Assembly (NCBI GenBank): GCA_903772945.1
Contig: CAICTM010000411.1
Span: forward strand, 1-64,000
Source of the DNA: Seminavis robusta
Lineage: Eukaryota > Bacillariophyta > Bacillariophyceae > Naviculales > Naviculaceae
DNA: 64,000 bases
Direction: 5' to 3'
Position numbers and translations under genes: made by a program. Shown here in pieces: positions 42,278-54,386 of this stretch (positions are counted from its first letter, which is position 1; every line of letters starts with the position of its first letter). The notes under the pieces are model-generated. The model had not been told where the DNA came from, made no database searches, and saw nothing but the letters and a program-made list of their open reading frames with translations.

Positions 42278-45258
42278 ATGAAGTTATTTCCGAGTTCCAC
42301 ACGCCGCCGTTCGTCTCGTCTTTTCTCTTCTACGACGTCTTGTGGTTCCTCCTCTTCCTTATTGGATCAGTTGCAAGACCCCAAAGTGCACAATCCCGCC
42401 TTGTCGAATCAAATCGATTTGCTGGGAGTCAGTGTGCATCATTTCGTTACCGTCTTCTTGCCATCTGTGTTGGAGGAGTATGGCGACCATGGCGGGGAGC
42501 GTCGCTTCATGGACATTGAAAATCTCAAATCGCCACACGGCTTTGTCCGTCAAAAGGGCGCTTCCACCAAATGTCCACTCGACGGTCAAATGGGCGCCGC
42601 TTACGTCCATACGCTACAAGGCGAGGATCACGTCGGTCCTTCCACGGCCATGCTCAGTTGGACCTGGAAGTATACGGTTAGTGGAGTCGTAGAGACCCTT
42701 AAAGACTACTGCGAAGAGCATCGATTCAACCCCAAGAGAACTTATATTTGGATGTGTTGTCTCTGTGTCAATCAGCATCGGTGAGTTGAAAATGATAGAT
42801 GAAGTCAGTCGTGTTTTGTCATTTTACTTATTTCAATTCAAATGGCAATTATGTTGTCCAAATGGTGTTTCATGGTCTATTGGAGATGACTCACAAATTG
42901 CATTTTTATTTATTTGGTTCTCATTTTGGTTGTTTCATGTCCATTTCATTTCTTCTTCATTCATTTTTTATCATTTCTTGTCTTTTTTTTCAGAGTGGTC
43001 CAAGCCAACCACTCGGGCATGCTCAACAAGTCCAGTTTGGATTTTCAAAACGAATTCCGAAAACGTGTGCTGGGTATTGGAAGAGTCCTAGCCATGATGG
43101 GGCCATGGGATGATCCAGAGTATCTCAAGCGCGTTTGGTGCATCTTTGAATGCTTTACGGCCATTCACGGGGATGTGGACATTACCATTGTCATGCCACC
43201 CAAAGAACGAGAGCGCATGAGTCGCATTCTACTGGGATCCAGTGATACTAGTTCTAGCAATACTAGTACTAGCAGTCAGCAAGAACGACAGTCCAGTTCG
43301 ACATCACTCAATCAAATTCAAGAAGAAGGACAAGGAGAAACCAAACAAGGAGAAACCAAAGAAGAAACCAAACAAGGAGAAGCACACAGTAATACACACC
43401 AACCTCCTCCTCCCAAAGAAACCTCCTCCTCCATGTCAAGTCCCAAGTCATCGTCATCATCATCATCCTCACAACACCAAAAACAATTACTCCGATCTTC
43501 TTCTTCCTCCTCTTCGTTGGCACCACCCTTGGCCATGCATCCACATGGACTCCATCAAGGAGGAGTCGATGCCCTCTACAAGGCACTCTCCAAAATATCC
43601 GTACAAAATGCACAAGCTACGGTCCAAGAAGACAAGATACAAATCATGAATATTCTACAAGAATCACAGTTGGGATTTGATGCCGTCAACAAACAGGTCG
43701 CCAATTACTTGAGAGAATGGGTACGACGCGCCATTGATGTCATTGTACTAGAGCAAGTAGATCGTATGGAACAGGCCGCCAAGGAAGAATCCAAAGAAAT
43801 ACTCAATCAAAATGAATCCGATGCGCTCGAACGGGAAAAACTCACCATGAGACGATACCGGCTCACGCATGCGGCATTCTGTACCAATGTCGCCATGCTA
43901 TTTCAACGCAATGGAGAATTTGATGCTGCTAGTGAGTATATAAATATTGTGTATAGTATTGGGTGTGTCTATTATATGGTTTGTGGTTGTCTCACAATCT
44001 TTCTTTGTTGTCACCAGTCGAAATGTTCCAAAAGAGTCAAGCCATCTACGAATTAGAATTGGGGGAAAATCATGCCTACACGGCGGCCACACTCAGCAAT
44101 ATTGGGTCGGCATTCATGGCACAGGGACAGCATAAAAAGGCTGAAGAAATGCTTCATCAAGCCATCAACATTCAAAAATCACTCCCCGAAGCACACCAAA
44201 AAAACATGGCAACCACATATGCCAATCTAGCACAAGTATTGCATGGAAAGGGAGACTTTGACAATGCACTGCAAATGTACAAGCAAGCTGCCAAAATATC
44301 CGAAAAATTCTATGGCAGTGATCATCAAGCCACGGCACCAATCTACAGTTGCATGGGATCTTTGCTGCTGCTCAAGGGATGTCACTCGGAAGCACTCGTC
44401 AATTTTCAAAATGCACTCGAAATATTCAAGGTCACGCCCGGAGAGAATCACCCCGACACGGCCAAAACTTACAGTGACATTGGACGCATCTACCATGGAC
44501 AAGGAGACTACGTCAAGGCACTGGAAATGCAAGACAAGGCCATTGCCATTCAAGAAACCGTACTGGGGAATCACGTACACACGGCAACCAGCTATCTCAA
44601 CAAGGCACGGTCACTACAGGCCAAGGGAGACTACGACGATGCACTCATTGTCTACAGCAAGACGCGAGATATACTGGAACGAAAGGTGGGACGCATGCAT
44701 CCCACCACGGCGGCCACGTTTTGCAGTTTGGGTTCGCTCTATCAGGCCATGAAGAAATACCCGGAAGCCGTGGACATGTACCACAAGGCACTCAAATTCT
44801 ACGAAGTGGCATTTGGGAAGGATCACTTCTCCACGGCCCGTGTCTACAGCGAATTGGGATCGGTGTTGCACGACAAGGATGAACGGGGTGATCAAGGCAA
44901 AGCTTTGACGATTCTGCGACGAGCTCAAGCCATTCAAGAAGCCTCGCTGAATCATTTGCATCCGAGTCTGGCAACAACCTACTTGAATCTGGGCCGCGTT
45001 ATGAAGGCCAAGAAGGATTACACGCACGGCATGGAAATGTATAAAAAGGCTCTCGCCATTCAGGAGAAGATTCTGGGCAAGAATCATCCGACAACGGCAT
45101 CGACGTACAGCAGTGTGGCGTCCTTGCTGGCAGCCATGGGCAAACGAGCCGACGCCCTGGCCGAGTACCAAAAGTGCCTGGCCATTCAAAAAAAGGTGCT
45201 GGGCTCCAAGCATCCACTGACCGTCAAAACGATGCGCAAGATGAAGAGTTTAAAATAA
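42278..45258 (+). CDS. HET-like N-domain plus TPR repeat protein
   Basis: Three exons, 42278-42780, 42994-43931 and 44018-45258 (introns 213 and 86 nt, GTGAGT donors), give 893 residues. Residues ~45-310 are a conserved domain: GAAYVHTLQGEDHVG, MLSWTWKYTVSGVVETL, KRTYIWMCCLCVNQHR, LAMMGPWDDPEYLKRVWCIF and VDITIVMPPKERERM. Its LSY/W-W ... Y-W-CLC-NQ order recalls fungal HET domains (LSY.WG ... WID.LCINQ); the homology is suggested, not proven. A Ser/Gln/Glu-rich linker and a helical segment follow. Exon 3 encodes about nine 42-residue TPRs of the kinesin-light-chain type (GDYVKALEMQDKAIAIQETV). HET/TIR-like domain plus TPR array is the layout of recognition proteins that sense partners through TPRs. 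A decayed relative lies at 26268-28459. Confidence 0.85.
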
Positions 45259-45575
45259 TAGACAAACAACACTGTTTTTGCTTTTGCAACAACCGTGTTA
45301 TGCGTGTAGCTATCGCCATAGTGGTCTTTGGAGTTGATGTTCAAAGGTAGGAGAGAGTCTCGTCTTCGGTAGATGCGTCCGCCGGGCCAACGGTCTGCTG
45401 ACCTGAACCGACTCGAGAGCAGGATCTCGGGGTTCTCCTCCTGATCTATGGTCCATGGTCCGCACCTCGAACTCACTCATACCTCGAATCCATATTTGAT
45501 CAAACGACGGCATGTAAGGATTGACGAGGCCTCGCCTGCATTACGAGAATTCTGCAGACCCTGGCGTGTCTACAG
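45259..45575. other. Intergenic spacer between convergent genes
   Basis: 317 bases. A minus-strand frame at 45310-45513 lies beyond the predicted stop of the receptor gene and is not called. Confidence 0.4.
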
Positions 45576-48500
45576 CTACTCCTCCGGTCGTGCGGATACA
45601 ACCCAATAAGTCTTCGTCCGTCCTTTACCTTTTGGATGGTGTAGTCGAAAGTGCGATCAGTGGTGCCAAGATCAAGAAAAGTACGACACAAGACACTACA
45701 TGAAAGCCTTACCTTTCATGTCAACCTCCCCTCGTGGATGTACAACGATATCGGGTGCTTGCTGACACAACAGATCTCTTGTGTAACCTGAACATTGAAT
45801 CTTCTGCGGCTTGGATTGGCTTCCCAAGTTTGATGCAAGCGAAACGGATTGTCCGAACAGAGAGAACCTGGGACGAACAGCTACAGTTGGTGGATGACAG
45901 AAATCACAGTTGAGTTCGCCCAGAAATGATGAGCCGACAGCAAAGAAACGCAACTGCAGGATGGACTTACACCCCACAAGGCTGGTGACGACAGGACCAG
46001 CATGGAAACCCACTTTGATTTGGACCGTTCTCTTTTCTGGGACGTCACCACCAAACGTTAAGCTGCCAGCCTCGGCTACAGCATCTAATGCGAATTCGGC
46101 GGCTCGTTTGGTGTGATCAGGTTGGTTCCCCATCAAATTGGCAACCGCGACTGCAGAAGAGAACGAAACAGGTGTTGGATTGTTGAAATTCGAAACGCGG
46201 TGTCATGCCTGGCAAGGTACTTACGGTAGCCGTCGCCAATCGTCTGTACGGTGAAGAGTCCGTGCTTGTGCGCCAGATCATCGAGAAGCTGGAACATCTT
46301 GTCCAGCATTGCTGGGCAAATCCCTGCGATTTGTGACAACCCCGCCACTTCCACGAATACAATCGATACGGAATCGTGGGACTCCGGCTCCACTTTCTCC
46401 CCTCTCGCCAAGGCATTTGCCACGTGCTTTGGAAACTTTTCATAGAGCACACTATGACGATCGTTCCAATCCAACGACTTATCCAATGGTCCACTGTTTG
46501 AGGGTCTCTTGCGGAGCGGGTTGTAGGCATTGGTCGGTTCAATGTTCTCCACGTGAAGACACTTCAGTCTTTCGTCCAGATCTTCTGCAGTCGGTCGCTC
46601 ACGAGGATCAGGTTTCCAACATTGTTTCATGAGTTCAAAAATTTGTGGAGGACACGATGCGGGAACCATGGGGCGCTTATTGACTAAGGGGTCGCAGACC
46701 AGCCTGAGAACAGCTTCCGCATTGAGGCCTTCGTAGGGATTCTTTCGCGAATAGAGCTCCCAAAGCACCACCCCAATGCTGTACATGTCACTTGCCGTGC
46801 TGTTTGGGTTCCCCAATAAGAGCTCTGGACCCATGAAGTATGGCTGCATATTCCAAACAGAGAACGACGTGAGGACCAGAAGCATGACCAAACAACTCCG
46901 CAGAACCGATCAACTCGACGTACCGTGCCACATGCATGCCCATTCTTTGTCTTCTGCGAGAGCCCAAAATCAGCAACCTACGAAAGAAGTGATTGTTAGA
47001 GGTGATTGTTAGAGGTGATTGTGAGAGAGGCAAACAAGTAGTACACAACCTATTGTGACAGTCAGACCCACCTTTGCTCTGAAACCAGCCGCGGAAATCA
47101 GGACGTTTCGGCTTTTCATGTCGCCATGAACCACTGCCGGATCGGAGGAGTGCAAAAATCTGAGTCCTTGCGCAATGTCTCGCATCACTACCAAGAGAAT
47201 TTCACCCTCTAACACTACGGTTTCATTGTGTAGTAAGTCATACAGGGATCCAAAGCTCATGTGTTCCATCACCAGCAGAGGTTCTGTTTCGTGCGATACG
47301 ACGGCACCAAGGACGCAAGTCACGCATGGATGCCGTAACTTGCTGAGCAATCGCATTTCTTTTTTGAAGTCTTGTTTCAATCGTTCGTACCGATCAGGTT
47401 CTTCAAAACAGAACGCATATAAGCGCGAGGTTTGCTTTCTCACTGTGCCTCCAATAGTGGGCGCCCCCTTGCTGTTGCCTTGGTACCGTTGGAGGGAATT
47501 CATGAAACTTTGGGACAAGGAACCTGCTTGGTATCCCGAAACTGTCCCAAATTCATCATTGGAAGATCCAACTTTAGAAGATCTGCTAACATTGCCGCCA
47601 GCTGAAGAGCTCAAGCCCTGACCAGTCGTTCTCAATATCACAGACCTCAGCATTGCCACCTTGACCATGGCTGCTGATTGTCGTTGTCGCAGGAGGAATG
47701 TTTCTCGGCGGCAACACTTTTTTGACGGCCACCTTGGTACCGTGATAGTCTGCCAACCAGACCACCCCAAAGGTTCCCTGTCCCAATACTACGGGCGGTT
47801 GAGCGAATAGGAGATCGTCGGGATTGATTTCCCAAATCGAATCCGCTTCTCGCCTCTTTTGCTGGACGTAAAGGAAACTGGTCAACGCCACCATGACACC
47901 AAATGGTGCGAATAATGCCGGCAAGAGAATAAAAATGGAAATACAGGAACCACCCAGAGTCACATATTGTCCCTTACAGACACATTCTCCATCCACGTTG
48001 GGTTCAAAATGTTGAGATCCACGCTCGGCCACGCAGTCCTTTTGGGACACAATGACTCGAAGAGGTGATTCTGCAATTTGCGTTCCACCCAAGTAAATTT
48101 CCAAAGTTGTAACACCGAGAAAATCCGCACCAATGTTGAATTCATAAACGTAATTTCCCAGGTAGCCGACTGGAACGTTGTTGGATTCTTCTCCTGCATG
48201 CAGTACAACTCCCATGGTTTGATTATCGCGTTGTCGATTGTCCATGGCTCGTAATGTCAATGGTTGGTGATGGAGTGTGGATGCACAAAGACTCATTTTG
48301 GCACATCCCACATGGTTATCGTCGTCGCCATCGTCATTGGTATTGTCAACACCAAAGACATCGACATCATATCCTGTCTTGCATGGTTTACATACGCATT
48401 GGTATCCTTCTTGGCATTCCAACCCTCGACTGGCACATCCCTCCTGGACTTGCTGTGGAGTTTTGAGCAAATGTCCCTCCGGACAGGTAATGGCGTCATA

Positions 48501-49913
48501 GAGACTATTGTGGCGTACACATTTCCATTGATCAGCATCCGTATCGATTCGGATAAATCCGGTGGCTTCATGCATGGAGCGCAAAGGCATGTACGAAAGT
48601 GTGGTCCGCCATCCTGCGTATCCTCCCGCCATCATGGCCGCATGGGCTAGTTGGGCAATGGTTCGTGTGGTATCACAGGGATATTTATTGTGGGGTTCAT
48701 CCTCCAAAAATACAGAGAGTGGCAGCGAATCACAATGGTGTCCCGATGTGGAGGAATGATTCTGGAATGCCAGCTCACACTGTTGCATTCTGAAGCCCGC
48801 TTGGGCATGCTTTTGGATTGCCATCAAGGCTTGCACGACCGCAAAGGACACGTCTTCTGGTACATGAGGCAACGCCGCAATATTCCATTCGGGATACAGT
48901 TGCTCCGTGCTCGATACGAATGGAAAGACGATTCCATTGTCCAGAGTCTGCGGTGGTTGTGGATTGATAATCTTGAACCGTTGCAAAAAGTCTTGCACAG
49001 GTTCTTGACCGTGCGAGTGTTCCAATTGATCCGTCCGTATGAATCCGACTTCAAAGTGTCCGTCGAGCAATCCCTGCACGATCTTGCCCTGATTGGACGT
49101 AAAGACGAGTTGCTTGGGATCTTGAATGTAGCTAAGTCCTGCACGTTGCATTTCTCGGAATTGCATTTGTCCACTGCCAAGACCGGATATGGATGCCGCT
49201 GCAATGACCTTGTCCTTGAGATCCTGAATGGAATTGATGGCCGTATTGTTTTGCAGGGTAGCAATGACACCACCAAAGCGGGTAAGATCATACGTCTTCT
49301 CCGCCACCTTGTGCCGTGTAATGATGGATAGCAAGCTCTGAGCGCCATGTTCACTTTCCATGCAACTAAACGCAGAAGGATTGAGATAGATAAAGTCCAC
49401 TTGCTGGTTCTCCACCAGGGAATACGTTTGTACAAAGTTCAGCGGAACCATTTCAAAGCTTACTCCTGACAGCTGACTGCCTGCTGTAGAAGTCAGGTAA
49501 TCCCCAAAAGTCGTGTTAAACGATGCATACGCCTGAGCCTCGCCTCGAATGGCCAAGACGCCCACACGGTAGACTCTGCCATTGTGGCTGTTGGTGGTAT
49601 TGGATGCTGTTGCAACCAGCGGGGGAGGAGGACAATAGTTGTCTGGATACTCCAAGGGATCCTCCCAGTACCTACTAGATACATAGCTGTTAGCTGTACT
49701 GGTACCGTTGGGATCTTCTACTACTAGGCCGTTGTTACTAGTAGTAGGGAAACCATCCTCGGCCAACGGTACCCTTGCCGCCTCTCCTTGGGCATTCCTG
49801 AAGTTGTTGCTGCCACTGCTACTGCACACTATGATGAGAATCAGCAAACAGCGAAGTAGCAATGCTGACTGGAGAGACGGCTTTACCGGTAACAGCAAGG
49901 TCATTGTGGACAT
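45576..49913 (-). CDS. Receptor: PhnD-like ectodomain, TKL kinase, class III cyclase
   Basis: Seven exons (49913-47660, 47601-47072, 46977-46924, 46843-46225, 46150-45971, 45880-45713, 45628-45576) give 1285 residues. The signal peptide is LLLRCLLILIIVCSS. Residues ~115-360 resemble PhnD/phosphonate-binding periplasmic domains (YRVGVLAIRGEAQAY ... DFIYLNPSAF ... GKIVQGLLDGHFEVGFIRTD). A Cys-rich segment, one membrane span (SIFILLPALFAPFGVMVALT) and a tyrosine-kinase-like domain follow: LGQGTFGVVWLADY, VAVKK, VVHGDMKSRNVL, VADFGLS, CGTPYFMGPELL. The cyclase domain has VSIVFVEVAGLSQIA, TIGDGYLAVANLM, GFHAGPVV, LFGQSVSLASNLGS and KGKGRTKTYW. The first metal Asp is Glu, and the transition-state Asn/Arg are Ser/Asn, so cyclase activity is doubtful. 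The exon 1/2 junction is the least certain. Confidence 0.8.
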
Positions 49914-50570
49914 TGCTCTTTCTCCTTTTGTAATAGTTATGTCAGGACGCCACAGAAAATGGGCCTTTTGGTGTTAGCATAGATCCAGCTAGCTAGACTA
50001 ATGCTGGCACTGCCCACACACGATCGAGCTGGGTTCAGAGTTCAGAGATTGCCAACCACCTTTTCACTGTAGATGGTTTACATGTACGTGGTGGCGTGGC
50101 TCGTCCGGTGACAGTAAGGGACTGTTCGGCAAACGTACATGTAATAGTGAGCGACTACGTGTATGTGCAGTAATTCATTCGATGCATCATTCTTGTGGCT
50201 ACCATGCATTATAAACGCTAATGAGCAGTGGCCCGTGATCATCCCACTGCATGGGAAGCCGCTGTTCCGCAAACGTAATCCAGATATCATTCGATTCTTT
50301 CCCTGATTCTGGCAGTGAAGGCATCCTGCAGCCGGTGGCGAGACGGTGGCTGTATCATCAACTTCCGAGATCAAATTAGTCCAAGACTCAGAGTGACTTG
50401 GTTTCGTTTCAGATAGATCAGCACTCTCCACTATCAATTGAGGGACGTTTGATAGAGAAGCAGTGTTATGAAGAATAGTTATGTTAAAACTGGAAAGAGA
50501 CATTGCTGCTTTCATCCAACAAATCAATAAGCAAACAAGCAGTGTAACGGTGCACAATTGATCCATTGCA
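49914..50570. other. Intergenic region / possible small minus-strand ORF
   Basis: Holds the receptor promoter side and, at 50566-50078 (minus), a frame starting MDQLCTVTLLVCLLICWMKA that resembles a signal peptide. It overlaps the 3' end of the neighbouring Cys-rich/VWD gene by position, has no domain, and could be 3' UTR sequence. It is not called as a gene. Confidence 0.25.
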
Positions 50571-53351
50571 CTAAAAAGCCCCAGACTGAGCCAGATCAAG
50601 GTCACCAGTGGCCATGACATCCTCAACGCACACATCTTTGTTCTGACGAGCCCATTTCAAACAAGTCTTCTCAGCAGCACTGCGAAGGGCCTTATTCGCT
50701 CCCCTCATCTTTCCTGCCTTCTTCTTCTTGGACATTCGGCACTTCTCATTGGGAGCTTGAGGATCACGATTGATCATGAATAGTTTGGGTTCATTCTCCA
50801 GCACCTGCCACTCCTGTCCAAATTTATTAGGGTCATCCAAAATGGTTTTGCCATCTCTGGCCAAAGATTTACCAGTAGCAAAGTCTCCCATCATACCCTT
50901 GCTGTTGTACAAGTGGTTCATGTGGACATGGATGTTGACAAAGTCTTTGAAAGTTGACAGGGTAATGTTGCTGTGATCATTCACTTCCACAACAAAGGAA
51001 TGTTTCTTGTCATTGATCATGGTGTAATGGACAGGACAGCCACCAAGAGTGGGCAATTCACTATCATCAGGCTTCATCATCCTGTTGGGCCTCAGCAAAT
51101 TTGGCCTCATTGCTCCATCAACTCCATTGAGAGCATACTCCCCCCAGCCAGAGACTTCCAGAATGTCATTGCCAATGCGAAGAGCTGCAGTCTGTATGTA
51201 GCTATAAAAGTATCGGATAGTGGTCCGAACATGAATGTCAAAGTCCATGACTTGGTCATGATTCGACAGTAAAACAAGGTCACATTCCCCATTATAGTCA
51301 AACCAACTGCCATCAAATTTCTGTGAATTTTCAAGAAGGGCAAGGATGAGACATGTGCAACAAGAAAACCAATGGAAGGAAGACAACAAAACAAACCTAC
51401 CTGAACATGGGGATCCATTGTCATGCCTCCATCATGGCCACCTCCACCTCCCGTACCACCATCTCCTCCACCTCCCATACCACCATCTCCTCCATCTCCA
51501 TCTCCCGTACCACCATCTCCTCCATTTCCATCTCCATCTCCCATACCGCCATCTCCTCCATTTCCATCTCCTCCATCTCCATCTCCTCCATCTCCATCTA
51601 CCGTACCACCATCTCCTCCATCCCCTCCATTTCCATCTCCTCCATCTCCATCTCCTCCATCTCCCATACCACCATCTCCTCCATCTCCATCTCCTCCATC
51701 TCCATCTCCCGTACCACCATCTCCCTCCATCTCCATCTCCTGTACCACCATCTCCTCCATCTCCCGTACCACCATCGCCTCCGTTGCTGTCCAAGACACA
51801 TGATTCACTGCCAGGATCTGAGACAAACCCATCATCGCAGATGGTACACGAGGTAGCTCCCCCTGTAGAGAAACTGTTGGCTGGACACTGCTGGCAGCTC
51901 CCCGAACCTGCAATAGCTGAAAATGTCCCAGCATCACAGGATGTGCAAGATATATCACCCTCATTGGAATATTCCCCCGCAGGACACTGTTCACAAGTCT
52001 GGGACCCATATTCAGCAGTAGCAGAGCCGGGCTCACAAGGGGTACAAATGGGATTGCGCGAATTTGGAGCAAAACTTCCTGGACCACAAATAGAGCAATC
52101 GGTGGCTTCTTCATTGGAAAATCGACCAGGACCGCAGTCCTCACAGGCATTAGAGTTTGGAGGAGCAAAAGTGCCAGCCACACAAGCCTGGCATACATTA
52201 CTTCCTGCTGGGGCAATGAATCCAGGATCACAGTCAGAACACATCTCAGCTCCAAAATCTTGTGAAAATGTCCCAGCGGGACACTGTTCACAGGCCTGGG
52301 ACCCATATTCAGCAGTAGCAGAGCCAGGGTCGCACAGGGTACACTCGAGACTGCTCGAATTTGGAGCAAAACTTCCTGGACCACAAGCAGTGCATTCAGT
52401 GGCTGCTTCATTGGAAAATCGACCAGGACCACAGTCCATGCAGGCATTAGAGTTTGGAGGAGCAAAAGTACCAGCCACACAAGCCCGGCATGCACTGCTT
52501 CGTACGGGGGCAACAGAGCCAGGATCGCAGTCAGAACACATATCAGCTCCAAAATCTTGTGAAAATGTCCCAGCGGGGCACTGTTCACAGGCCTGGGACC
52601 CATATTCAGCAGTAGCAGAGCCAGGGTCGCACAGGGTACACTCAGGACTGTGTGGATGTAGAGCATAACTTCCTGGACTGCAAGGAGTGCATTCGGTGGC
52701 TTCATCATCGGAAAATTCACCAGGATCACAGTCCACACAAGAATCTGAGTTAGGAATAGCAAAAGTGCCAGCCACACAAGGCCGGCATGCACTGCTTCGT
52801 ACGGGGGCAACGGATCCAGGATCGCAGTCAGAACACATCTCAGCTCCAAAATCTTGTGAAAATGTCCCTTCAGAACAAAACTGACAGGTCTGGGATCCAG
52901 ATTCAGCAGTAGCAGAACCAGGCTGACAGAGGGAACACACTGAACTGCCTGATATTGGAGCAAAACTTCCTGGACTACAGGGAGTGCATTCGGTGGCTTC
53001 ATCATTGGAAAATTGACCAGGACGACATTCAACACATGTATCAGAGTTTGGAGGAGCAAACGTGCCAGCAGAGCAAGCCTCACAGGCATGGCTGCCTACT
53101 GAGGCAACGAATCCAGGATCACAGGTAGTACAGACAGAGTCATCGGGACCAGCGGCGTTGTCGGGTTGAAAGGTTCCGACGGGACAGGACTGACACCCAG
53201 CAGATGATCCATCGCTATAGTTTCCACGGCCACAAGGGGAGCAATCCTCTGGGTTTCCAGTGCTGCTGTACTCTCCGACACCACACACTGCAGTCTCAGC
53301 CAGAGCGGTAGCCATGAGCAAGAAGAGGACGGTAAGAAACATGCTCTTCAT
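50571..53351 (-). CDS. Secreted Cys-rich/VWD protein, candidate adhesive
   Basis: Exon 1 (53351-51401) and exon 2 (51320-50571), with an 80-nt intron (GTAGGT donor, CACAG acceptor). The signal peptide is MFLTVLFLLMATALAE. About 14-16 Cys-rich units of the GCC2/GCC3 (ephrin-receptor-like) type follow, e.g. CPAGTFSQDFGAEMCSDCDP, several nearly identical. Then a low-complexity GGDGGTGDGDGG linker (~120 residues). Then a VWD/GDPH-like domain across the splice: TMDPHVQ|KFDGSWFDYNGECDLVLL, DFDIHVRTTI, LEVSGWGEYALNG, and the closing GKTILDDPNKFGQEWQV with late cysteines. Exon 1 is one base over a multiple of three: an extra G near the start of the linker (~51730) shifts frame. GDPH-type domains occur in diatom trail adhesives; that role here is inferred. 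Confidence 0.78.
51430..51800 (-). repeat. GGDG-coding microsatellite-like array
   Basis: Repeats of GGAGATGG and GGAGATGGTGGTA type (on the plus strand CCATCTCC, CATCTCCTCCAT), coding Gly-Asp with Gly-Thr/Met/Asn variants. Prone to slippage; it contains the apparent one-base frame change of the host gene. Confidence 0.9.
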
Positions 53352-54386
53352 CGTGGTGAGTTTTTTCGCTTGGATGGTTATAGTCTTGCTTTGTTGGAGC
53401 GACAAAGGTTATAATCGGAAGAAGAGAAGAGGAATTTTATGAGTGGCAGAGTGGATGAGTGGCGCCACAAACTGAAGTGGATCGAGGTCTCGTGCGTCTA
53501 CGGTAGTCTAGCCTGTTGGTTTCCATCCAAGCATGTTTCGTGGAGAACCCGTTCTCGATCGAGAGTAATTTCGACCTGGAGGAGAGCGGACAGTCAAGAT
53601 GTACCCTGTACCGATTTGAGATGAGAAAGGCTTGAACTCATTGCTAGATTCCTATATGTAGTTCATCGATAGGTCTTAAGTACGATTGGTTCACTCCTGC
53701 CGCTTGCATCAATCGTTTGTATTTGCTTTACTCTGCCTATAGTACAGGCAGGTCCCTGGACAGGAAAGCTATCCCACCAGTCTACATACATGTGCTAGGA
53801 TCGAAAGCTGGCTTCGATCCGCTAGCTAGCTACTATACATGTAGTTCCGGCACTGCTACATTTTACGAGCTAGCCAAATCTTCAGCTAAGGCTGAGCAGA
53901 GCAGAACAGTGCAAAGCAAAGGACACCAATTCTAAGGCTGCGCAACATCTGAAGATTGAATTGAATCATTCAAAAGCAACGGAAACAATCGTAGATGTGC
54001 ATGCATGGGGCTGTGGAGAATGGAGCGTCCTTGGAATGATTGAACACGACTTCTAAAGGACTACCGTAAAAGCGTAACGGTATCGGTAGATGCCAATGGT
54101 TCCGGGATATCCAAGAGGATCCACGGTGTGGTGTCGGAAGAGAGTCAGACAATGAAGCTGTTTTGTCACAACTCAATATTGATTGCCCTAATGAATCTTT
54201 CTAGTTCACCACGTCAGCTACGTCAGCAATGACTTATTTAAGGCCTGTTGTCAACGTCATCCAATCAAACTTATTGCCCCTTCCTTGATGCCAACATCTT
54301 GTAATTATTATATTTTGATCCATTCCCGATCGAAAGCTTTCTCATTCAAAGACTCGACGTCTTATTTACAACTCCCAGACTTCACC
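53352..54386. other. Intergenic region with promoters of two divergent genes
   Basis: 1.03 kb; no gene. It includes TAGCTAGCTA and TACATGTA words near 53820-53840 and the CRE cluster listed separately. Confidence 0.4.
54211..54259. promoter_or_regulatory. Cluster of ACGTCA (CRE-like) sites
   Basis: Three ACGTCA copies (54211-54216, 54220-54225, 54254-54259) in 49 bases, ending 128 bases before the ankyrin-gene start. TTATTTAAGG at 54235 could serve as a TATA-like element. bZIP control is inferred. Confidence 0.5.

Noticed and set aside
47602-47717. Alternative intron (AAA|GTGTTG to GTCAG|GGC) at the receptor exon 1/2 junction
   Set aside because: Possible in phase, but the 58-nt intron with CAAG|GTGGCA donor and CTCTTCAG acceptor has a better acceptor and keeps more linker; RNA evidence is needed to decide.
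50078-50566. Minus-strand frame with signal-peptide-like start
   Set aside because: Starts within a few bases of the upstream gene's stop, lacks any recognisable mature domain, and may be 3' UTR.
51346-52668. Long plus-strand Pro/Ser/His-rich open frame opposite the Cys-rich gene
   Set aside because: It is the antisense reading of the GGDG and Cys-rich coding repeats; the minus strand has a signal peptide, conserved cysteines and a VWD exon.
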